From the NCBI GenBank assembly GCA_028818755.1, contig JAPPNF010000037.1, positions 1 to 45,764 on the forward strand: a DNA stretch of 45,764 bases, in the 5' to 3' direction. Position numbers and translations under genes: made by a program. Shown here piece by piece: positions 1-7,232 of the stretch. Under the pieces are notes generated by a model. It was not told the origin of the DNA. It ran no database searches and worked only from the letters and a program-made list of their open reading frames with translations. This DNA comes from Deltaproteobacteria bacterium (GTDB lineage Bacteria; Desulfobacterota; Binatia; UBA9968; JAJDTQ01). The stretch's first letter is position 1, and every line of letters begins with the position of its first letter.

Positions 1-83
1 GGCACCACGCGAGGAAGAGCAACGCAGCCGACGGCGAAAAAGACCCGCAGATTATTATGCGAATTAACCATACAGGACACTAG
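1..83. mobile_element. Right half of a palindromic MITE-like element, cut by the window edge
   Basis: The terminal inverted repeat occupies about 27-83 and ends in CTAG at 80-83. Its reverse complement matches the sequence starting at 45661 over about 60 bases with few mismatches (shared blocks include CTAGTGTCCTGT and GGTTAATTCGCAT). Bases 1-22 are identical to the last 22 bases of the window. Joined through that overlap the two ends make one 165-bp element with no coding capacity, CTAG at both tips and 60-bp arms. CTAG tips would suit a TA-targeting transposase such as the IS630/mariner type; that part is inference, as no transposase is present. Confidence 0.75.
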
Positions 84-89
84 CCATCC

Positions 90-1913
90 ATGTGCGGAAT
101 CGTGGGATATATCGGCGGCCGGGACGCCGTCCCGGTGCTCATCGACAGCCTGAGAAAGCTGGAATACCGGGGCTATGACTCCGCCGGCATCGCCGTCCTC
201 GACGACGGGGAGCTCTCGTTGCGGCGCTCGGAAGGCAAGCTGGCCAGACTCGAAGCGCTCCTGGCCGAAGCGCCCGTGGCGGGCCATGCCGGCATCGGCC
301 ACACGCGCTGGGCCACCCACGGCGGCCCTTCCGAGGCCAACGCCCATCCGCACCGGGCCGGCGATACCGTCGTGGTGCACAACGGCATCATCGAGAACTA
401 CCTGGAGCTCAAGGAAGCCCTGCTGGCAAGCGGCGCGGAGCTGGCGTCGGATACCGACACCGAACTCGTCGCCCACCTCGTGGAGGCCAGGCTCGCCCGA
501 GGGATGGAGCTGCTGGACGCCGTCCGCGAGACGATCGGCGAGATACACGGCTCCTACGCCCTGGTGTTCCTGAGCCGGCGCGAGCCCCACCGGCTCATCG
601 CGGCCAGGAACGCATCGCCCATGGTCGTCGGCGCAGGCGACGGAGAAAGCTTCATCGCCTCGGACGTCCCGGCGCTGCTCGAGTACACCCGGGACGTGGC
701 ATTCCTGGAGGACGGCGAGATCGCCGAGGTCCGGTCCGACGGCTACCGCATTCTCGACTCGAAGTCGCGTACGGTCGCGCGCCCCACCAGACGCATCACG
801 TGGGATGCCGTGGCCGCGCAAAAGGGCGGCTACCGGCACTTCATGCTGAAGGAGATCCACGAGCAACCCCAGGCGGTCACCGACACCCTGCGCGGGCGCA
901 TCTCCCTCGAAACCGGCGCCATCAACGTAGCCGAGCTGAACCTCACCGAGGATCAGTTGGCGCGCACCGGGAAGATCCACCTGGTGGGCTGCGGCACGGC
1001 GTGGCACGCGGCGCTGGTGGGCAAGTTCCTGATCGAGGAGCTGGCCCGGATCCCCGCCGAGGTGGACTACGGCTCCGAGTTCCGGCACCGCAACCCGCTC
1101 CTGGGACCGGATTCGCTGCTGCTGCCGGTGAGCCAGTCGGGGGAGACCGCGGACACGCTGGCGGCCCTGGAGGTGGGCCGGCGGCAAGGCGCCCGGGCCG
1201 TGTCCATCTGCAACGTCGTGGACTCGTCCCTGGCGCGGAAGTCCGACGGCGTCTTCTACACCCACGCCGGCCCGGAGATCAGCGTCGCCAGCACCAAGGC
1301 GTTCACCACCCAGCTCACGGCGCTCTACCTGCTCGCCGTGCAACTGGGGCGGCTCAACGGGCAACTCGGCCCGGACGCGGCCACCCGCCTGCTGGAGGAC
1401 GCTACCCGGCTGCCCGGCTGGATCGAGGCCGCGTTGAAGCTCGAGGACGCCATCGCCGGACTGGCCCACGGACTGAGCCACGCCGACGACGTGCTGTACC
1501 TGGGCCGGGGCATCAACTACCCCATCGCCCTGGAAGGCGCACTCAAGCTGAAGGAGATCTCCTACATCCACGCCGAAGGCTATCCCGCCGGGGAGATGAA
1601 GCACGGGCCCATCGCCCTCATCGACGAGAGCATGCCGGTGGTGATGATCCTGCCCCGGGACCACTACTACCCGAAGACGCTGAGCAACCTGAAGGAAGTC
1701 GAGGCACGGGGCGGCAGACTGCTTGTTGTAACCGACGAGCCCGACGACGGCATGGCGCCGGAGTCCACGCTGGTCGTTCCCAAAATTCCCTACCACCTGG
1801 CCCCGGTGGTGCTGACCATCCCCATGCAACTCCTCGCCTACCACATCGCTGTCCAGCGCGGCACGGACGTGGACCAACCCCGCAACCTCGCCAAGAGCGT
1901 GACCGTGGAATAG
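90..1913 (+). CDS. glmS: Glutamine--fructose-6-phosphate aminotransferase (isomerizing)
   Basis: Makes glucosamine-6-phosphate from fructose-6-phosphate and glutamine, the first step to UDP-GlcNAc for peptidoglycan and lipid A, in the cytoplasm. The 607-residue product has the usual family length. It opens with MCGIVGYIGG, whose Cys2 becomes the N-terminal glutaminase nucleophile. Two SIS sugar-isomerase domains follow (CGTAWHAALVGK near residue 300 and a second after about 450), and the C-terminus PRNLAKSVTVE is canonical. The start codon lies only 6 bases after the tip of the MITE arm and has no Shine-Dalgarno sequence, so the native upstream region (often glmU) has been displaced or lies beyond the element. 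A TATTAT -10-like hexamer inside the arm (53-58) could drive it. It converges on rlmE with 8 bases between the stops. Confidence 0.97.
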   Translation: MCGIVGYIGGRDAVPVLIDSLRKLEYRGYDSAGIAVLDDGELSLRRSEGKLARLEALLAEAPVAGHAGIGHTRWATHGGPSEANAHPHRAGDTVVVHNGIIENYLELKEALLASGAELASDTDTELVAHLVEARLARGMELLDAVRETIGEIHGSYALVFLSRREPHRLIAARNASPMVVGAGDGESFIASDVPALLEYTRDVAFLEDGEIAEVRSDGYRILDSKSRTVARPTRRITWDAVAAQKGGYRHFMLKEIHEQPQAVTDTLRGRISLETGAINVAELNLTEDQLARTGKIHLVGCGTAWHAALVGKFLIEELARIPAEVDYGSEFRHRNPLLGPDSLLLPVSQSGETADTLAALEVGRRQGARAVSICNVVDSSLARKSDGVFYTHAGPEISVASTKAFTTQLTALYLLAVQLGRLNGQLGPDAATRLLEDATRLPGWIEAALKLEDAIAGLAHGLSHADDVLYLGRGINYPIALEGALKLKEISYIHAEGYPAGEMKHGPIALIDESMPVVMILPRDHYYPKTLSNLKEVEARGGRLLVVTDEPDDGMAPESTLVVPKIPYHLAPVVLTIPMQLLAYHIAVQRGTDVDQPRNLAKSVTVE

Positions 1914-1921
1914 GCGGTCAG

Positions 1922-2515
1922 TCAGCCTCTGAAACCCTTGGCCGCCACGTAGATCTCCGACGAGCCCTTGCGCGTGGCGGCGGACCGGACTCGCTGCACC
2001 GTCCGGAAACCGTCCGACATCTCTTTCAGGAGGGCCTCCACGTCGGCGCCCGTAAAGGTCTTGAACAGGAACGAGCCGCGGGGTTTCAGGACCGTCCGGG
2101 CAATGTCGAATGCCTTCCGGGTAAGCTCCAGGGCGTTCCGGCGATCAGCGTCGCGGATTCCCGAGAGGCGCGGCGCCATGTCGGAGAGAACGCAGTCCAC
2201 CGTCCCTCCGGCGAGAGCGCCGATGCGCTCCGCCGCGTCTTGCGCCAGAATATCCAGCTCGAACGTCTTCACCTGCGGCCGGGAGAGGGGCTGGACCGGC
2301 TGCAAATCGAAGCCCAGCACCCGCCCCCGAAGACCGGCAGCCTCGGCCGCCACCTGGAGCCACCCGCCGGGCGCGGCCCCCAGGTCCACCACCGTGTACC
2401 CCGGCCGGATCACCCGGAATCGTTGGTTGATCTCCAGCAGCTTATAGGCCGCCCGGGAACGATAACCCTCGCGCTTGGCCTTGCGGAAGAATCCGTCCTG
2501 GGGCCGATACGACAC
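1922..2515 (-). CDS. rlmE: 23S rRNA (uridine-2552 2'-O)-methyltransferase RlmE/FtsJ
   Basis: Methylates the ribose of U2552 in the A-loop of 23S rRNA on the nearly finished 50S subunit, using S-adenosylmethionine. The 197-residue protein shows the SAM-binding motif VVDLGAAPGGWLQ near residue 42 and the K-D-K-E catalytic tetrad of the family: K25 in AAYKLLEI, D in LSDMAPRLSG, K in FLFKTFTG and E in GSSEIYVAA. The start is GTG at 2515. The gene is convergent with glmS and divergent from the DUF1302 gene, sharing a 153-bp intergenic region with it. It is not followed by ftsH as in enterobacteria. Length and motifs are complete, so the gene is probably functional. Confidence 0.95.
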   Translation of the reverse strand: MSYRPQDGFFRKAKREGYRSRAAYKLLEINQRFRVIRPGYTVVDLGAAPGGWLQVAAEAAGLRGRVLGFDLQPVQPLSRPQVKTFELDILAQDAAERIGALAGGTVDCVLSDMAPRLSGIRDADRRNALELTRKAFDIARTVLKPRGSFLFKTFTGADVEALLKEMSDGFRTVQRVRSAATRKGSSEIYVAAKGFRG

Positions 2516-2632
2516 GCGTCACCACTCACGCTTCTCGGAATCCGTCCGCATCCAGAGAATTTATGCTATTCCCATTCAAGAATATCGATATCGGAATCGA
2601 ACTCTTTGACCCACCGCGCATTCCTGCCCATC

Positions 2633-2660
2633 TTGACATCCAATTGGAGAAAGTGATACT
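2633..2660 (+). promoter_or_regulatory. Predicted sigma70-type promoter of the envelope operon
   Basis: A perfect TTGACA (2633-2638), a 16-base spacer and GATACT (2655-2660, 4 of 6 matches to TATAAT). Transcription would start near 2667, at or 1-2 bases before the ATG at 2669, and there is no well-spaced Shine-Dalgarno sequence. The transcript may therefore be leaderless. Confidence 0.5.
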
Positions 2661-2668
2661 CGCCCATC

Positions 2669-4738
2669 ATGATGACGTTAAAGCATATCGGAATTGGTGT
2701 TATTGTGGCGGCCGCGGTGCTCGCCATGAGCGCCTCGTTGCCGTTGAGACAGGCCGACGCCGTGGACCTGAGTTCGGGCGAGGTGGAGGCGAGCCTGGAT
2801 ACCACCATTTCCTATGGGGTGACCGTCCGCGTCGAGGGGCAGGACCCGGAGTTGACCTCGAGCGTCAACGACAACGAGGGCGCCAGCAACTACAAACGCG
2901 GGATCGTCAGCAACGCCGCGAAGTTCACCAGCGATCTTGAGATAGGCTACCAGAACATCGGGCTGTTCCTGCGCGCGACCGGGTTCTTCGACTACGAGAA
3001 TGAGAACGGTGTCCGGGAATACAGGCCGCTGTCCGCGGACGCGAAGAGCGCGGTAGGGAAGGACCTGGACCTGCTGGACGCTTACGTCTCGGCCAACCTC
3101 GACTTCGACGAGTTGGCAGTGGATGTCCGGTTGGGCAATCACGTGCTCAACTGGGGTGAGAGCACGTTCATCCAGAACGGCATCAACGCCGTCAACCCGT
3201 TCGATGTGAGCAAACTCAGGGTGCCGGGGTCTGAATTGCGAGAGGCGTTGGTCGCGGTCCCCTTGGTTTCGGCGTCCGTCGCCGGGGACCTCAACTTCAC
3301 GATGGAGGGTTTCTACCAGATCGCGTGGGAGAAGACCGAGATCGACGCGGTGGGCAGCTACTTCTCGGTCACCGACTACGTCGGTCCGGGGGCGGAGAAT
3401 GCGGTGATCGCCCTGCCCGGACTGGAACTCGGCGACATGGGACTGACCGCCGACCCTGACAAAAATCCCTTCCTCATCTTCTCGCAAACCTCCTTCGCCG
3501 GTGCTCTGACTCCCCTCATCGCGCCGAATCCCGACTTCCTGATAGCGGATCGCGAGCAAGATCACGACCCCCGCGACTCTGGCCAATGGGGAATCGGCTT
3601 CCGCTATCTCGCCGAGGGATTGAACAATACCGAGTTCGGTCTGTATTTCATGAACTACCACAGCCGCCTGCCTGTGGTCAGCGCGCACACCGGAACAGCG
3701 GTGGACGCAGGGAGAGGCTTGGTCGCGGCCCAGACCATTGGGGCCACGGCCGCGATGGCGGTCGAAGAACTCGTGCGCGGCGCCGTCGGGCGGGCCTTGG
3801 CCGCAGCACAGTGTCCTTCTCCAACGCATAGCGTGGAATGCGGTGCCATCGCACAACAGGTTCAAGGCCAAGCGACAGCCCAGCTCGCACCTCTCGCTGA
3901 AGGCGCTGCTGGAGCCGTCGGCATCGACGCCTACGCCAAGGAAGGGCACTATTTCATCGAGTATCCAGAGGACATCCAGCTCTATGGCGTTAGTTTCAAC
4001 ACCACGCTCGGGCCGACCGGCTTCGCACTGCAGGGCGAATACTCCTATCGTCGTAACGCGCCGCTGCAATTAGCGGAACGCAAGGTTTTCGCCGATGCCC
4101 TGGGGCCGTTCACCGGCTTGGGCGGATGCATCGAACAAAAGGCCCGGAGCGGTGTCCCGCCACAACAGGCAACCCAACTGTGCATCGGCGAGAACGCCGC
4201 CGCCCGCTTGTACGACGCGGACACCGTGGGCTACGTCCTGCGCGACGTGAGCCAGACCCAAGCCACTGTCACCAAGGTGTTCGGCCCGGTTCTGGGAGCG
4301 GACGGCGGGGTGTTCGTGGCCGAAGCGGCGCTGATGCATGTGCACGACATACCGGACGGCCAAGGTGCGACATCGAAGGAACTGGCTGCGAACGACAAAC
4401 TTCAACCCCTGGAAAGCCCTGCCGGCGCGGTCGGGGACGACGACAACGACGCTGACGCCACCTCCTGGGGCTACCGGCTGGCCGCGCGGCTCGACTACAA
4501 CAGGGCAATCGGAGCGGTGAACCTGTTCCCCTATATTCGGTTCGGGCAAGACGTCAGCGGCAACAGCCCCGCGCCCAGCGGCTCTTTCGTGGAAGGCCGG
4601 ACCGCGCTGACCTTCGGCCTCAGCGCCGACTATCTCAGCCGCTGGCAGGCAGACCTCAGCTACACCCAGTTCGCCGGCCGCGGGAACAAATTGAGAGACC
4701 GTGATTTCATCACCGCCACGGTCAAATACTCTTTCTAG
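2669..4738 (+). CDS. DUF1302 family outer-membrane beta-barrel protein
   Basis: The 689-residue product has a signal peptide (hydrophobic stretch around residues 8-22, likely cleaved near ADA-VD at about 31), repeated amphipathic strands rich in aromatic residues and Gly/Asn turns, and a C-terminal aromatic residue (VKYSF), the usual outer-membrane barrel ending. The family (DUF1302) is annotated as porin-like and has no firmly assigned substrate. It is the first of four co-directional genes with short gaps (5, 90 and 23 bases), the others being DUF1329, a YCF48-like propeller and an MMPL/RND exporter. This set recurs in hydrocarbon- and steroid-degrading Gram-negative bacteria. I infer an outer-membrane channel of a trans-envelope lipid route. 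ATG at 2669 is followed at once by a second ATG at 2672; either may be used. Confidence 0.85.
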   Translation: MMTLKHIGIGVIVAAAVLAMSASLPLRQADAVDLSSGEVEASLDTTISYGVTVRVEGQDPELTSSVNDNEGASNYKRGIVSNAAKFTSDLEIGYQNIGLFLRATGFFDYENENGVREYRPLSADAKSAVGKDLDLLDAYVSANLDFDELAVDVRLGNHVLNWGESTFIQNGINAVNPFDVSKLRVPGSELREALVAVPLVSASVAGDLNFTMEGFYQIAWEKTEIDAVGSYFSVTDYVGPGAENAVIALPGLELGDMGLTADPDKNPFLIFSQTSFAGALTPLIAPNPDFLIADREQDHDPRDSGQWGIGFRYLAEGLNNTEFGLYFMNYHSRLPVVSAHTGTAVDAGRGLVAAQTIGATAAMAVEELVRGAVGRALAAAQCPSPTHSVECGAIAQQVQGQATAQLAPLAEGAAGAVGIDAYAKEGHYFIEYPEDIQLYGVSFNTTLGPTGFALQGEYSYRRNAPLQLAERKVFADALGPFTGLGGCIEQKARSGVPPQQATQLCIGENAAARLYDADTVGYVLRDVSQTQATVTKVFGPVLGADGGVFVAEAALMHVHDIPDGQGATSKELAANDKLQPLESPAGAVGDDDNDADATSWGYRLAARLDYNRAIGAVNLFPYIRFGQDVSGNSPAPSGSFVEGRTALTFGLSADYLSRWQADLSYTQFAGRGNKLRDRDFITATVKYSF

Positions 4739-4743
4739 GCGCC

Positions 4744-6111
4744 ATGAAAATGAAAACACTCACGATTCGATTCGCCGCCGCGCTCGTGCTGGCGTGCGCG
4801 CTCGGCTCTCCCGCGGCCGCGGAAATTTCCGCGGACGAGATCGCGCGTCTCGGCAAGGATTTGACTCCTCTCGGTGCCGAGCGGGCCGGCAATGCCGACG
4901 GCACCATCCCGGAGTGGACCGGGGGCATTACCAAGCCTCCGGAGGGCTACCAACTGGGGGAACACCACCGTGATCCGTACGCGGCCGACAAGCCGCTTTT
5001 CGTGATCGACAAAGCCAGCCTGGACAAGTACCGGGACAAGCTCTCGGTGGGTCACCAGCGCCTGCTGGAAACCTATCCGACCTACAGGCTGGTGGTATAC
5101 CCGACCCGGCGCAGCGCCTCCGTGCCACAGCGCATCTACGACGCCACCCGGGAAATCGCGGCCGTGACGAAGCTCGTCGACGATGGCGACGGCGTCGACG
5201 GCGCCGTCATCGGCATCCCCTTCCCTATCCCCAAGAACGGCCTGGAGGTGATCTGGAACCACCTGCTGCGCTATCGGGGCGAGGCGGTGTCCTGCACACT
5301 GGGCCAGGCGGCCGTGACTCGCGGCGGCGACTACACGTTGGTCAAGTACGCCGTCGACGTCAACGTGCGTTACTCGTGGCCGGGCATGACCGTGGAGAAG
5401 CTCGGCAACACCATGATCCTGTTCAAGCAGCGGGTGACCGCGCCGGCGCGGCTGGCGGGAGACATCGTGTTGGTGCACGAGACGATGAACCAGGCACGGG
5501 AGCCTCGCAGCGCCTGGACCTACAACCCCGGCCAGCGCCGGGTGCGGCGCGCGCCCAACATTGCCTATGACAACCCGGGGACCACCTCGGACGGATTGCG
5601 CACCGCGGACCAGTTCGACATGTTCAACGGCGCGGTGGACCGCTACGACTGGAAGCTCGTTGGCAAGCGCGAGATGTACGTACCGTACAACGCCTACCGC
5701 GTGCACAGCGGCAAGCTCAGATTCGGCGATATCATCAGGCCGCTGCACGTGAACCCGGAGCACCTGCGCTACGAGCTTCACCGGGTCTGGATCGTCGACG
5801 CCACGCTCAAGGAGGGCGCAAGCCACATCTACAAGCGGCGGACCTTCTACATTGACGAAGACTCCTGGCAGATCATGCTGGCGGACATCTACGACAACCG
5901 CGATCAGCTCTGGCGGGTGTCCGAGGGCCACGTCATCAACTTCTACGAAAAGCCGCTTACGTGGCCGACCCTGGAGGTCCACCACGATCTGCAGGCGGGA
6001 CGCTATCTCGCCCTCGGGCTCGACAACGAGTTCCCCATGTGCACGTACGACATCAAGTTCAAGGCCCGGGACTTCAAGCCGAGTTCCCTGCGGCGCGCGG
6101 GTCGGCGGTGA
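4744..6111 (+). CDS. DUF1329 family periplasmic (LolA-like) protein
   Basis: The 455-residue protein carries a Sec signal peptide (hydrophobic residues about 9-24, cleavage near AAA-EI) and the typical mature start of DUF1329 proteins, with GTIPEWTGG near residue 59. Databases label the family 'outer membrane lipoprotein-sorting protein' because its fold resembles LolA/LolB, which carry lipidated cargo through a hydrophobic cavity. It starts 5 bases after the DUF1302 stop, so the two are almost certainly co-translated. A periplasmic shuttle role between the MMPL pump and the DUF1302 barrel is inferred from family and context, not shown by the sequence. No truncation or frameshift is seen. Confidence 0.87.
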   Translation: MKMKTLTIRFAAALVLACALGSPAAAEISADEIARLGKDLTPLGAERAGNADGTIPEWTGGITKPPEGYQLGEHHRDPYAADKPLFVIDKASLDKYRDKLSVGHQRLLETYPTYRLVVYPTRRSASVPQRIYDATREIAAVTKLVDDGDGVDGAVIGIPFPIPKNGLEVIWNHLLRYRGEAVSCTLGQAAVTRGGDYTLVKYAVDVNVRYSWPGMTVEKLGNTMILFKQRVTAPARLAGDIVLVHETMNQAREPRSAWTYNPGQRRVRRAPNIAYDNPGTTSDGLRTADQFDMFNGAVDRYDWKLVGKREMYVPYNAYRVHSGKLRFGDIIRPLHVNPEHLRYELHRVWIVDATLKEGASHIYKRRTFYIDEDSWQIMLADIYDNRDQLWRVSEGHVINFYEKPLTWPTLEVHHDLQAGRYLALGLDNEFPMCTYDIKFKARDFKPSSLRRAGRR

Positions 6112-6127
6112 TGCCCACCAACCCCGC

Positions 6128-6199
6128 GTCATTCCCGCGAAGCTTGTCCCCGACCCCGATCGGGGAGCAGGAATGGATTCCCGCTGTCGCGGGAATGAC
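6128..6199. repeat. Composite dRS3-like palindromic repeat
   Basis: Contains a half copy (CATTCCCGCG) and a full ATTCCC-N8-GGGAAT copy at 6177-6196, with an internal GACCCCGATCGGGGA-type palindrome between them. It is the only sizeable gap inside the four-gene envelope operon. The downstream flank GACCGATGCG supplies the ATG used by the next gene. Confidence 0.8.
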
Positions 6200-6201
6200 C
6201 G

Positions 6202-7209
6202 ATGCGAATAGTCAGCACCTTGAATCAACAGCGTAGGGCACCCAAAGACCCCAGGACATCCCCACGCAGGACCCGTTGGAGCTTGGCCGCGATCCTGCCG
6301 GCCGTGATCCTTTGCCTCGCCGGCCAGGCCCTCGCGGACGCCAGACCGGCGGTAGAGGCGCCACTCGCGCCTACGTCCCTGCTGCTCGACGCGGCCACCG
6401 CCGGCACGCGTGTGGTGGCCGTCGGCCAGCGCGGCCACATCCTGGTCTCCGGCGACGGCGGCGCGAGCTGGACGCAGGCGCCGGTGCCCGCCCGCGCACT
6501 GCTCACCGCGCTGTACATGCACGACGAGAACACCGGCTGGGCGGTGGGGCACGACGCGGTGGTCCTCCGCACCGACGACGGCGGCGAAACCTGGCGGCTG
6601 GTGCACCGCGCGCCGGAAGAGGAGCGCCCGCTGCTCGACGTCTGGTTCCGCGACAAGCAGACGGGCTTCGCGGTAGGGGCCTACGGGTACTTCCTGACCA
6701 CCCACGACGGCGGCAAAACCTGGACCTCCCGCGCCATCAGCAAGGACGACTTCCACCTGAACGAGATCGTGCCCGCCGGCCCGCGGCGGCTGTTCATCGC
6801 CGCGGAAGCGGGAGTGGTGTACCGTAGCGACGACGGCGGCGCGAGCTGGCGCGAGCTTTCCTCCCCCTATACCGGTTCGTGGTACGGCGTGCTCGTGACG
6901 GATAAGGAAGAGGTGCTGTTGCTCGGGCTCCGAGGCCACCTGTTTCGCTCCGAGGACGGCGGCGGGAGCTGGACGCAGGTAGCCACCGGCACCACCGCGA
7001 CCCTCACCGATGCCATCCGGTTGCCGGACGGGGCGGTGCTCATCACCGGCCTCGAAGGAATCCTGCTCACCAGCCGGGACGGGGGCCGCAGCGTATCGGC
7101 CACCCGCCTGCCGTCGCGTCAAGGCATCACGTCGGCGCTCGCGCTGGCCGACGGCGGCGTGCTGCTGACCGGAGAGTTCGGCGTGCGGCGCCTGCCGCGA
7201 CCCGAGTAA
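6202..7209 (+). CDS. YCF48/Hcf136-like beta-propeller protein, exported
   Basis: A 335-residue protein with recurring DGG-x2-W signatures (GDGGASWTQ, DDGGETWRL, HDGGKTWTS, DDGGASWRE, EDGGGSWTQ), each with an Asp-Gly-Gly turn, forming a beta-propeller of about six or seven blades. The plant and cyanobacterial relative (Ycf48/Hcf136) is a photosystem II assembly factor; in non-phototrophs the family is a scaffold of unknown function. Residues 27-45 (WSLAAILPAVILCLAGQALA) look like a signal peptide, placing it in the periplasm, but the N-terminal stretch before it is unusually long. The ATG at 6202 lies in the flank of the dRS3-like repeat; TTG at 6220 is an alternative. The MMPL gene follows 23 bases later. 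Confidence 0.82.
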   Translation: MRIVSTLNQQRRAPKDPRTSPRRTRWSLAAILPAVILCLAGQALADARPAVEAPLAPTSLLLDAATAGTRVVAVGQRGHILVSGDGGASWTQAPVPARALLTALYMHDENTGWAVGHDAVVLRTDDGGETWRLVHRAPEEERPLLDVWFRDKQTGFAVGAYGYFLTTHDGGKTWTSRAISKDDFHLNEIVPAGPRRLFIAAEAGVVYRSDDGGASWRELSSPYTGSWYGVLVTDKEEVLLLGLRGHLFRSEDGGGSWTQVATGTTATLTDAIRLPDGAVLITGLEGILLTSRDGGRSVSATRLPSRQGITSALALADGGVLLTGEFGVRRLPRPE

Positions 7210-7232
7210 CGCCCACGCGCGAGTAGCCGCCC

